Shown piece by piece: positions 7,308-13,985 of a DNA stretch of 13,985 bases. The DNA is taken from positions 1-13,985 of the forward strand of contig JBFXEO010000057.1 of the NCBI GenBank assembly GCA_050180015.1, written 5' to 3'. How positions within the stretch are numbered: the stretch's first letter is position 1; each line of letters starts with the position of its first letter. The position numbers were made by a program, and so were the translations under genes. The notes under the pieces were generated by a model. The model made no database searches and had not been told where the DNA came from. It saw only the letters and a list, made by a program, of their open reading frames with translations. This DNA comes from JBFXEO01 sp050180015 (GTDB lineage: Bacteria > Bacteroidota > Bacteroidia > Bacteroidales > Tenuifilaceae).

Positions 7308-7691
7308 ATGGACATAGCGAATAGATACATTCTAATAATTGACGATTCAACCACCAACCAGGTGTTGTTGGAAGCGTTGCTGCAGGAAGAGGGTTTTGCC
7401 ACTCAGTCCGCGTCCAGCGTGGACGAGGCCTACTCCATTATTCAAAAGAGCAAACCCAGTTTGATACTCCTTGATCTGCTTATGCCACATGTTAGTGGAA
7501 CAGAATGCCTGAAACATCTTAAATCGAATGCAGGTACTGTGAATATTCCAGTAGTTGTTGTTTCGGCGGTAATCTCGCCCGAATACAGGAACAATATCAT
7601 GCAGCTGGGTGCCAACGATTATTTTACCAAGCCTATTGATATACCCGTTTTTATTCGTAAGGTTAAAGGAATGCTGGATACTAAATCTTAA
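7308..7691 (+). CDS. Single-domain response regulator (CheY-like receiver), first gene of the chemotaxis operon
   Basis: This 127-residue intact receiver has Asp12-Asp13, phospho-acceptor Asp56 in LLDLLMP, Ser86 in VVVVSAV at the switch Thr/Ser position and Lys108 in FTKPID. There is no output domain. LLDLLMPHVSGTE differs from the operon's second receiver (TDLHMPEMDGIE), so the two probably have different partners. Seven bases separate its stop from the 593-residue gene, suggesting that they work as a pair. It could be a second CheA phosphate target, acting either as output or as a phosphate sink. Confidence 0.92.
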   Translation: MDIANRYILIIDDSTTNQVLLEALLQEEGFATQSASSVDEAYSIIQKSKPSLILLDLLMPHVSGTECLKHLKSNAGTVNIPVVVVSAVISPEYRNNIMQLGANDYFTKPIDIPVFIRKVKGMLDTKS

Positions 7692-7698
7692 ACCTTAA

Positions 7699-9480
7699 AT
7701 GGAAGGGATGATGATAGAAGATTTAAGTGAGATTACCGACAGATTTTCGCGAATTGACTCAAAAATTATTGAGCTATTGCAATGCTCGTCAGATGATTTC
7801 TTGGGCTTGAATACGGATTTTAAAGCGTTATTCCGTTCATCGTCTATGCTATCAAAAAATGCATCTGATATTTTTGATATTTTAGCGGATAGCGATACGC
7901 GCCAGATGATGGGCGAGCTGGAAGAGCTTTTTAAAACGTTACGCACATCGCACACGCCTTTGATTAACCGTATGCTGGAAGGCATTAACATAGCCTACGA
8001 AATTCAAGAACTTTCGGAAAATCTTCATTTGCAGGTAAAAAATTTAAATCAGAATTTGCTTACCCTCAAATTCCTTCTTGCCAACCTTAAAATTACCAGC
8101 CCGGATACGCCCGAACAGCACTCACCGGCAATCATAGAAATTACCGATAGCTACAACAAGAATATCAACCAGCAGAAAATTAAGGAGTACCATAACGATA
8201 AAAACCTTGAGGTACTCCAAAAGCTAATTAACGCAGATTTGGTCAAAATAGAGAAGTATAACCAGCAGCTAAACCAGCACTTCAACCTTATACTGGACCA
8301 AGTACATACGGCTATTATACTTTTTGCTGACAAGCAGCAGGAGGTAAGCCGACGGTTGCCTATGCTTAAATCGTTAACCGATCAGATATCTGCAAGTATT
8401 GCCAATATCATTACAAACTTGCAGTACCACGATATTATCCGGCAAAAGATTGAACATGTCCAAACATCGCATCACAGCTTGCTGGAAAATTTGGCCAAGT
8501 TTGATTCACAGCAGGAAAGTCAACAGCTTGATTACCTGTCGCGGATTCGTGATTTGGCCAATATTCAGGCGGCATTGCTGGTGCGGGCCAATAAAGAGTA
8601 CCAGCGTGCCATTGAGCTGATCACGGAAAAGTTTCGCTCCATAAGCGAAGATATGTCAAATATATCGTTACTATGTAAAGACCTCTCCCAATCGCAGTTT
8701 AACCAGACAGAAATACACTTTGCCGATTTAAGCCAGAAGCTGGATAGTATTCTCGTTCCGCTTAAGGGCGTCCCCGTGATGGAAAAAAAACTGATAGATG
8801 AATTAACCGAAATAGTTAAATCTGTAATTCAAAGCATTACAGCGCAAATTAAAGCAAGCGCCCCGTATTTGGAGGATAATTCATTGGAGGTTTCCGTGAA
8901 AAAAATGGATAAGCTGCAAAAGGCCTACCCGCAGGGGAACATAGTAGAGCAGCTGAGAGAAGTTGGGAGCGATGTTCAAACCACCTCAAGTTTAATTCAA
9001 ACCATAACGCAGCGATTGCTCGGTGTTAACAGCCGCCTTGGCAATATTTGCATCCAGCTGGCTAAGGACTACGGGAACCTGCAGGATAATGGCCCAATTG
9101 CCGGGAAAATAGTATTGATACTGGACAACCTTAAGAGGAAAGATGAGTTGATATACAGACTTTTACACGAAAATTCTAAGGTAAGCAAGGAAATGGACAC
9201 CGTTGTTGCAGGATCAATCGGGCAAATTAAGTATTATGAGTTTTTCGAGGTAAGCATAATAGAGATTATTAAAATACTGAATGAGATTTACCAGAAAATT
9301 AAAGGTTGTACCGATAAGGGGGAAGAAATGGAGGAAGATTTGGAATTCCTAAAACAACTTTATACCATGGAGAGCGAACATGAAATACACAATTCAATAG
9401 TTGAGGGAGGAGGTGGCCAACCCGCCACTAAAATTGATGACATTGAAGAACCTGAAAATAACGAAGTAGAACTATTTTAG
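7699..9480 (+). CDS. Helical chemotaxis-operon protein with a CheZ-like DxxxQ motif
   Basis: This 593-residue, almost wholly helical, soluble protein has no signal peptide, membrane helix or chemoreceptor hairpin signature that I can find. Residues 240-254, NLQYHDIIRQKIEHV, carry Asp245 and Gln249 with the DxxxQ spacing and context of the CheZ phosphatase site (Asp143/Gln147 in E. coli CheZ, in FQDLTGQV). A second region, QIKYYEFFEVSIIEII (509-524), aligns by eye but has Glu514 and Val518 instead. This suggests an internal duplication with one degenerate site. The tail has a Gly-rich linker (570-573) and then an acidic end, DDIEEPENNEVELF (580-593), recalling CheZ's CheY-tethering peptide. 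I infer a CheY-P phosphatase or receiver-binding scaffold; a divergent cytoplasmic receptor-like protein is the alternative. ATGs at 7708 and 7711 are other possible starts. Confidence 0.6.
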   Translation: MEGMMIEDLSEITDRFSRIDSKIIELLQCSSDDFLGLNTDFKALFRSSSMLSKNASDIFDILADSDTRQMMGELEELFKTLRTSHTPLINRMLEGINIAYEIQELSENLHLQVKNLNQNLLTLKFLLANLKITSPDTPEQHSPAIIEITDSYNKNINQQKIKEYHNDKNLEVLQKLINADLVKIEKYNQQLNQHFNLILDQVHTAIILFADKQQEVSRRLPMLKSLTDQISASIANIITNLQYHDIIRQKIEHVQTSHHSLLENLAKFDSQQESQQLDYLSRIRDLANIQAALLVRANKEYQRAIELITEKFRSISEDMSNISLLCKDLSQSQFNQTEIHFADLSQKLDSILVPLKGVPVMEKKLIDELTEIVKSVIQSITAQIKASAPYLEDNSLEVSVKKMDKLQKAYPQGNIVEQLREVGSDVQTTSSLIQTITQRLLGVNSRLGNICIQLAKDYGNLQDNGPIAGKIVLILDNLKRKDELIYRLLHENSKVSKEMDTVVAGSIGQIKYYEFFEVSIIEIIKILNEIYQKIKGCTDKGEEMEEDLEFLKQLYTMESEHEIHNSIVEGGGGQPATKIDDIEEPENNEVELF

Positions 9481-9488
9481 CATAAACC

Positions 9489-9806
9489 ATGAGCAAAAAT
9501 CAGGAAAAAAGTTACCATGTAGCAACCAGCAAAGGTAACGATGGACTAAAGATAACCCTTAGTGGCGATTTAAGCTTAAACAACATTAAGCGGTTAAAAG
9601 ATGAACTATCTGCCCACATTAATATCAGCAAAGTTACGAAAATTATTGTAATCGATGTTGAAAATATCGATTTAGGACTCATTCAGCTTATCCAGTCCTT
9701 TGTGTGGACAACCCGTAAAAACAACAATCAGGTTGATGTGGAGTTAAATTTACTGCCGGACCACCAGAAACTCCTCAGCCAATCGGGGATAAAATTGACG
9801 TTTTAA
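9489..9806 (+). CDS. Divergent STAS-domain protein
   Basis: The 105-residue protein has the STAS pattern: strand KITLSGDLSL (21-30), a helix IKRLKDELSAHI, strand KIIVIDVENID (51-61) and helix LIQLIQSFVWTT. In anti-sigma-factor antagonists the loop reads roughly DSSGL, with a phosphorylated Ser/Thr. Here it reads DLGLI (61-65), with no Ser or Thr, so kinase control of the usual type seems impossible. Stand-alone STAS proteins occur in other chemotaxis operons, where their role is unclear. It sits 8 bases after the 593-residue gene and 21 bases before cheY, in the same transcript. A docking or scaffold role is inference. Confidence 0.75.
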   Translation: MSKNQEKSYHVATSKGNDGLKITLSGDLSLNNIKRLKDELSAHINISKVTKIIVIDVENIDLGLIQLIQSFVWTTRKNNNQVDVELNLLPDHQKLLSQSGIKLTF

Positions 9807-9827
9807 AACACTAAAAATATTTTAGAT

Positions 9828-10193
9828 ATGGCAAAAACAATACTTATTGTTGACGATTCGGAAAGTATTCGTGAGGTTGTCGGCTTTACCCTCGAAAATG
9901 AAGGCTATAACGTTTTAGTTGGTGTTGATGGTAAAGATGCGCTGAAATATCTTGACGGTCAAACCATAGATTTGATCATTACCGATTTACACATGCCCGA
10001 GATGGATGGAATAGAGCTGATTAAGAATGTCCGGAATAACTCTAACTACGAGCGGATACCCATACTATTCTTAACCACGGAATCGCAAACGGCCAAAAAA
10101 ATTGAGGCAAAGGAAGCCGGTGCAACCGGTTGGATTATTAAACCATTTGTTCCCGCTAAACTTTTAGCAGCAATCAATAAAGTGATACGATAA
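9828..10193 (+). CDS. cheY: Chemotaxis response regulator CheY
   Basis: The 121-residue single receiver has Asp9-Asp10, phospho-acceptor Asp53 in IITDLHMPEMDG, Thr83-Thr84 in LFLTTES and Lys105 in IIKPFVP. This is the canonical chemotaxis CheY sequence type. CheA phosphorylates it and the phospho-form carries the signal to the motility machine; whether that is a flagellum, gliding apparatus or type IV pili cannot be told here. Its stop overlaps the cheA start by one base (TAATG at 10191-10195), so it is translationally coupled to its kinase, strongly supporting the pairing. Confidence 0.93.
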   Translation: MAKTILIVDDSESIREVVGFTLENEGYNVLVGVDGKDALKYLDGQTIDLIITDLHMPEMDGIELIKNVRNNSNYERIPILFLTTESQTAKKIEAKEAGATGWIIKPFVPAKLLAAINKVIR

Positions 10194-12235
10194 TGGATAA
10201 TTTCAAGAAGAAATTTATTGAGGAAGCGTTAGAGCTTATAGATAAGCTGGAAATCACCCTGCTTGATTTGGAAAAAAATCCTGACGATTCCACCCTAATT
10301 CAGCAGGTATTTCGGGTTATGCACACTCTCAAGGGAAATAGCAGCATGTTTGGTTTTGAGCTGATTGATAAGTTTACCCATAATTTGGAAACAATTTACG
10401 ATCATATCAGAAATAACCAGCTTCGGTTAACCCCTCAAGTTCTCAATGTTACCTTATCTTCAGTAGATCACCTGAAGGCAATGCTGGACGAGGGCAACTA
10501 TGACGATCCCGATTTTTTGACCATACACGATGGCCTCCTGGCAAAAATAAATCAGCTTATTTCACCCTACGATTCTGAAAAGGAATACCCTGCTCCTAAC
10601 GCTGAAGTTAAAGCTGAAGTAACCACTCACACGTACTACGTTTTATTTGAGCCTCGAAATAATATTTTCCGGAATGGCACCAACCCCTTGTATTTGTTGG
10701 ATGAGCTCTCATCGTTAGGACAAGCAAAAGTATTTGCCCATTTCAACAGAATACCCCAGTTCGATAAAATTAACCCGGAAAATTGCTACGTGTACTGGGA
10801 GGCCTTGGTGGCAACGGAGCAAGAGGTGAATGTAATAAACGATGTATTTCTATTTGTCGAATCTGAATCGACGCTGGAAATCCAAAAGGTTGCCGATATA
10901 AATTTACTATCGGATACCAACTTCGTGGAAGGGGTAACACAGCTGGCCAATGTTCAGAAGGATATAGGCCTTGTTGCAATTCAACGACTTGCTGCACAGT
11001 CCATTGTACGTTACAATAAGCAAAAATCCGAAGTGGTTAAGCGTGAACGAATAGGCTTTAAGGATAAATCATCGGCAAGCATTCGTGTATCATCCGATAA
11101 GCTTGACAGCCTGATGAATTTAGTTTCGGAGTTGGTAACAACGCAGGCCCGGTTGAGTTTATTTGCCGAGCAGAATAGTATTCCGGGCTTAGCGCCAATA
11201 GTAGAAAATGTGCAGAAATTATCGCGCCAGCTACGCGATATTGCATTTAGCATCGTACTAATTCCAATTGAAAATTTATTTGGGCGGTTTCAACGCCTGG
11301 TCCGCGATTTATCGCATGAGCTGAAAAAAGAGGTAGAATTTATCACTGAGGGGGCAGAAACAGAGCTGGATAAAACGATAATTGAGAACCTTTCCGATCC
11401 GCTCATGCACATACTCCGCAATAGCCTAGATCATGGCATTGAGGAGGCCGGGATACGACTTTCGAAAGGAAAGTCGGCAAAGGGGAAAATAGTTCTTAAA
11501 GCGTTTTACTCCGGGGCAAATGTAATTATTCAGGTTACCGATGATGGTGCTGGAATTGATTCTGAGGTTATCCTGGATAAGGCAATATCAAAGGGAATTA
11601 TCACCCCGGATTGGAAGTTGAACAAGAAAGAAATACTCGATTTAATATTTTTACCCGGATTTTCCACCGCAAAAAAAGTAACAGATGTTTCTGGACGTGG
11701 AGTGGGAATGGATGTGGTTAAAAAGAAAATATCCGAGATTAGGGGCGAGGTTGAAGTTGATTCCGAGGTTGACGCGGGAACCACCATCACCATTAAACTA
11801 CCATTAACCCTATCTATTATTGATGGGCTTTTAGTAAGCATCAATAAGTCGGCTTACGTTATTCCGCTGGCTGCCATCGATAAGATTTATGCCGTAGAGA
11901 AGTCTAAAATTTATTCGAGTTTTAACAACTTGGTAACGCTCGATGGCAAGCAAATACCTTTCTTTAGCCTGCGCAAGGAATTTAACCTGGATCCTAGCGA
12001 TGAGGAGCTGGAACAGGTAGTTACAGTAAATTTTGAGGATAACACTGTAGGTATGGTTGTCGATTTTGTCATTGGAGAATATCAGGCTGTACTTAAACCT
12101 CTTGGAAAACATTATAAGAACCATGATATATTCTCGGGTGCAACAATTCTTGGGGATGGAAATGTTGCCCTGGTGATGGACACCAACAAAATCATTAAGC
12201 TATTTGCTAACATTCAAGTAATTAACGTAAAATAA
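10193..12235 (+). CDS. cheA: Chemotaxis histidine kinase CheA
   Basis: This 680-residue kinase passes phosphate from its own His to CheY. The P1 Hpt domain (1-about 120) has acceptor His44 in VMHTLKGNSSMFGF. Residues 147-235 form a region unlike E. coli P2, with IFRNGTNPLYLLDELSSLG (158-176) and CYVYWEALVAT (198-208), as in CheAs of deltaproteobacterial type from memory. The P3 dimer helices begin at about 296 (SIRVSSDKLDSLMNLVSEL). The P4 ATP domain has N box LRNSLDHG (Asn410), G1 DDGAGID (450-456), F box GFSTA (489-493) and G2 GRGVGMDVV (501-509). The P5 CheW-like domain runs from about 540 to the end. All catalytic motifs are intact. It lies between cheY and cheW in one operon. Confidence 0.97.
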   Translation: MDNFKKKFIEEALELIDKLEITLLDLEKNPDDSTLIQQVFRVMHTLKGNSSMFGFELIDKFTHNLETIYDHIRNNQLRLTPQVLNVTLSSVDHLKAMLDEGNYDDPDFLTIHDGLLAKINQLISPYDSEKEYPAPNAEVKAEVTTHTYYVLFEPRNNIFRNGTNPLYLLDELSSLGQAKVFAHFNRIPQFDKINPENCYVYWEALVATEQEVNVINDVFLFVESESTLEIQKVADINLLSDTNFVEGVTQLANVQKDIGLVAIQRLAAQSIVRYNKQKSEVVKRERIGFKDKSSASIRVSSDKLDSLMNLVSELVTTQARLSLFAEQNSIPGLAPIVENVQKLSRQLRDIAFSIVLIPIENLFGRFQRLVRDLSHELKKEVEFITEGAETELDKTIIENLSDPLMHILRNSLDHGIEEAGIRLSKGKSAKGKIVLKAFYSGANVIIQVTDDGAGIDSEVILDKAISKGIITPDWKLNKKEILDLIFLPGFSTAKKVTDVSGRGVGMDVVKKKISEIRGEVEVDSEVDAGTTITIKLPLTLSIIDGLLVSINKSAYVIPLAAIDKIYAVEKSKIYSSFNNLVTLDGKQIPFFSLRKEFNLDPSDEELEQVVTVNFEDNTVGMVVDFVIGEYQAVLKPLGKHYKNHDIFSGATILGDGNVALVMDTNKIIKLFANIQVINVK

Positions 12236-12243
12236 AGGTATTT

Positions 12244-12250
12244 GGGAGGA
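12244..12250 (+). promoter_or_regulatory. Strong Shine-Dalgarno that sets the cheW start
   Basis: GGGAGGA lies 6 bases before the ATG at 12257. It is the clearest ribosome binding site in a window where such sites are rare. It argues against the in-frame TTG at 12242, which lies before the site and could not use it. Confidence 0.75.
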
Positions 12251-12256
12251 ATTGAT

Positions 12257-12778
12257 ATGGAACAAGAAAAATCAACTAAAATCAACTCATATCTGACTTT
12301 TAAGTTGGGTGAGGAAGAATTTGCAGCTCACGTAGGTAAGGTTCTTAATATTCTGGAGATGACCAGGATAACTCACGTACCCAAAGCACCGGAATACCTG
12401 AAAGGGGTTATCAACCTTAGAGGGGCGGTATTACCGGTTATTGATGCAAGAATTAAGTTTGGAATGCCCGAAACGGAATATACTACCAACACCTGCATTA
12501 TAGTTTTGGATATTGATCTGGACGGAGAGCCAGTACATGTTGGTGCAATAGTTGATTCCGTTCAGGCCGTACTGGAAATTGATAATGGTCAAATTATGCC
12601 ACTACCAACATTGGGTAGCCGTTATAAGGCAGAGTTTATTATTGGCATGGCCAAAGTTGACGAAAATTTTGTTATCATCTTAAACATGGATTCCGTATTC
12701 TCCATTGATGAAATTACCTCGCTTAGGATTAACAGCGAAATGAGTGCCGATAGCGCAGGCGTAGAAATAACGGACTAA
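12257..12778 (+). CDS. cheW: Chemotaxis coupling protein CheW
   Basis: The 173-residue protein is a single CheW domain that links chemoreceptors to CheA in signalling arrays in the cytoplasm. YLTFKLGEEEFAAHVGKVLNI (12-32) is the first strand region. GVINLRGAVLPVIDAR (50-65) holds the conserved Arg55 in NLRG, and IIGMAKVDENFVIILNMD closes the fold. It is slightly longer than typical because of an acidic tail (SLRINSEMSADSAGVEITD). The start at 12257 is set by the GGGAGGA site. It sits 21 bases after cheA and 32 bases before cheR. Confidence 0.95.
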   Translation: MEQEKSTKINSYLTFKLGEEEFAAHVGKVLNILEMTRITHVPKAPEYLKGVINLRGAVLPVIDARIKFGMPETEYTTNTCIIVLDIDLDGEPVHVGAIVDSVQAVLEIDNGQIMPLPTLGSRYKAEFIIGMAKVDENFVIILNMDSVFSIDEITSLRINSEMSADSAGVEITD

Positions 12779-12810
12779 GTAGGGGAGTTTAAGTAAATTG
12801 GCAGCCATAC

Positions 12811-13665
12811 ATGGCAACCTCAAACCTCAATAATTTTTATCAGGTACAGCTTAGCGAGGAAGAGTTTCGAAAGTTGAGCTCATTCATATACAAAGAAAGC
12901 GGTATTAGGCTTCCTCCCGTAAAAAAGGTGATGCTGCAGAGCCGGTTGCAGAGGCGTTTACGCGACTTGGATATCCGTACATTCAAGGAGTATTGTGACT
13001 ATTTGTTTAGCAAGCAGGGGGTGGATAGTGAAATTATTCACATGCTTGATGTTGTTAGCACCAACAAAACGGATTTCTTTAGAGAACCAACGCATTTCGA
13101 TTACCTTTCTACCCATATACTTCCCACTTTTCATAAAGAATCGAGGGGAAGACAGTTTAAAATATGGAGTGCCGGTTGTTCAAGCGGAGAAGAACCCTAC
13201 ACGCTGGCAATTGTCCTTGCCGAGTTTGCCGAGAGCCACCCCGGGTTCGATTTCGCTGTTTGGGCTACCGACATTTCAACCAGAATTCTGCAAACCGCGG
13301 TTAACGCGGTTTACAAGGAAGATAGGGTTGAGGTTGTACCCTTGAGCATGAAAAAGAAGTACATGCTTAAAAGTAAGGATCGGACTACCCCAACCGTAAA
13401 AATGGCACCAAACATAAGGAGCAAGGTAAACTTTAGCCGTTTAAATTTTATGGACGAACACTATGCTTTTTCCGAAATGTTCGATGTTATTTTTTGCAGG
13501 AATGTCCTAATTTATTTTGATAGGGAAACACAGCAGCAGGTTATAAATAAACTTTGTACAAAGCTAAAACCCGATGGATACTTAATCCTGGGGCATTCCG
13601 AATCTATTTTGAACATGAAATTGCCGTTAAGGCAAATAAAGCCTACAATTTACAAGCATATTTAA
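12811..13665 (+). CDS. cheR: Chemoreceptor glutamate methyltransferase CheR
   Basis: The 284-residue enzyme methylates receptor glutamates using S-adenosylmethionine. The N-terminal helical CheR_N domain is at about 13-75. The catalytic part has NKTDFFRE (85-92), the SAM-binding WSAGCSSGEEPY (119-130), WATDIS (151-156) and FCRNVLIYF (228-236). All are intact. The ATG at 12811 is preferred. An in-frame TTG at 12799 lies nearer a GGGGAG site (12782-12787) and could be an alternative start adding four residues. It ends with no extra domain. Presence of cheR implies methylated receptors in the cell, but neither a receptor nor CheB is in the window. Confidence 0.96.
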   Translation: MATSNLNNFYQVQLSEEEFRKLSSFIYKESGIRLPPVKKVMLQSRLQRRLRDLDIRTFKEYCDYLFSKQGVDSEIIHMLDVVSTNKTDFFREPTHFDYLSTHILPTFHKESRGRQFKIWSAGCSSGEEPYTLAIVLAEFAESHPGFDFAVWATDISTRILQTAVNAVYKEDRVEVVPLSMKKKYMLKSKDRTTPTVKMAPNIRSKVNFSRLNFMDEHYAFSEMFDVIFCRNVLIYFDRETQQQVINKLCTKLKPDGYLILGHSESILNMKLPLRQIKPTIYKHI

Positions 13666-13680
13666 TTTTAAAGCAGCAAT

Positions 13681-13985
13681 ATGTCTAAATTACCTAACCA
13701 CCTAACCGACGAAGAGTTAATTCATGAGTTAAAGCAACGATTCGAGCTCAACAAGAAATCACTGGCGGAGCTAAAGGAGCTGAATGCGGAGCTTAAGCTG
13801 GTAAACAAAAAATTGGAGGAGTCCGAAGCTCTTAAGACCCATTTTATTTCCAATATAACCAATGAGATCATAAACCCGTTTACCTCAATTCTGGGCCTTT
13901 CTAAGGCAATACTATCGGTCGATAAGGAAAATTGGAAAAAAGTAATATCTAGGGTCGCCCTTATTCATTCCGAAGCTGTTAACCT
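13681..13985 (+). CDS. Histidine-kinase-like protein with Asn in place of the H-box His (partial, runs off the right edge)
   Basis: The first 101 residues are visible. An N-terminal coiled coil (about 10-52, with repeated ELKELNAELKLVNKKLEE heptads) leads into a HisKA-like helix. Kinases of this type read roughly FISNISHEIRTPLNSILGL. Here residues 55-73 read FISNITNEIINPFTSILGL, with Asn61 at the position of the phospho-accepting His. The codon is AAT, so autophosphorylation at this site is not possible. There is no membrane segment or sensor domain before it. It begins 15 bases after cheR and belongs to the operon. Whether an ATP-binding domain, receiver or other output follows cannot be seen. 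It may be a pseudokinase scaffold. Confidence 0.75.
   Translation, partial: MSKLPNHLTDEELIHELKQRFELNKKSLAELKELNAELKLVNKKLEESEALKTHFISNITNEIINPFTSILGLSKAILSVDKENWKKVISRVALIHSEAVN

Noticed and set aside
7699..9480. Annotation of the 593-residue protein as a classical chemoreceptor
   Set aside because: No membrane helices, HAMP domain or conserved receptor hairpin signature were found, although it is strongly helical.
12242..12256. TTG start of cheW at 12242
   Set aside because: The strong GGGAGGA site lies after this codon and is correctly spaced for the ATG at 12257.

Overview
The window looks like a chromosomal segment of a Bacteroidota bacterium, probably a free-living, chemotaxis-capable member near Bacteroidales/Marinilabiliales. 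Three things point there: several close matches to the Bacteroidota promoter -7 element TAnnTTTG; few Shine-Dalgarno sequences before most starts; and lineage-typical proteins, namely an HU-like/SPOR membrane protein and a YebC start reading MGRAFEYRKARKLKR. The exact taxon is inference.

Layout. Positions 1-46 (minus) hold the first 15 codons of a yebC/pmpR gene, with a well-formed promoter behind it. Divergent from it is a PMCA-type Ca2+ P-type ATPase (191-3046), followed closely by a small Nim-like flavin-binding split-barrel protein (3074-3538). After a 189-base gap with an FNR-like palindrome comes a 93-residue helical protein of unknown function (3728-4009). It converges on a minus-strand block. 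Read 5' to 3' on the minus strand, that block is a Crp/Fnr regulator (7116-6418), a single-domain response regulator (6402-6022), an HU-like/SPOR membrane protein (5889-4726) and a YgjP-like zinc peptidase (4726-4013).

From 7308 to the right edge runs a tightly packed plus-strand chemotaxis-type operon. It encodes a receiver protein, a 593-residue helical protein with a CheZ-like DxxxQ motif, a divergent STAS protein, CheY, CheA, CheW, CheR and the start of a histidine-kinase-like protein. The window contains no recognisable chemoreceptor, CheB, CheC, CheD or canonical CheZ. These may lie to the right or elsewhere in the genome.

How it may work. CheA with CheW would phosphorylate CheY and perhaps the first receiver protein, and CheR would methylate receptors encoded outside the window. 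The 593-residue protein is the best candidate for the missing CheY-P phosphatase or a related receiver-binding scaffold. Its first half carries a DxxxQ site in a CheZ-like helical context, its second half seems to repeat the segment with the key residues lost, and it ends in a flexible linker plus an acidic tail with an aromatic last residue, reminiscent of CheZ's CheY-tethering peptide. The operon's STAS protein lacks the usual phosphorylatable serine. The terminal kinase-like protein has Asn where the H-box His should be. The operon may therefore use non-catalytic versions of two normally phosphorylated modules as scaffolds. The divergent Crp/Fnr gene has an FNR-like box in its shared upstream region, which gives a possible link between environmental state and expression of the operon.

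No stretch of more than 300 bases lacks a gene. I saw no tRNA, rRNA, CRISPR array, insertion sequence or integrase.
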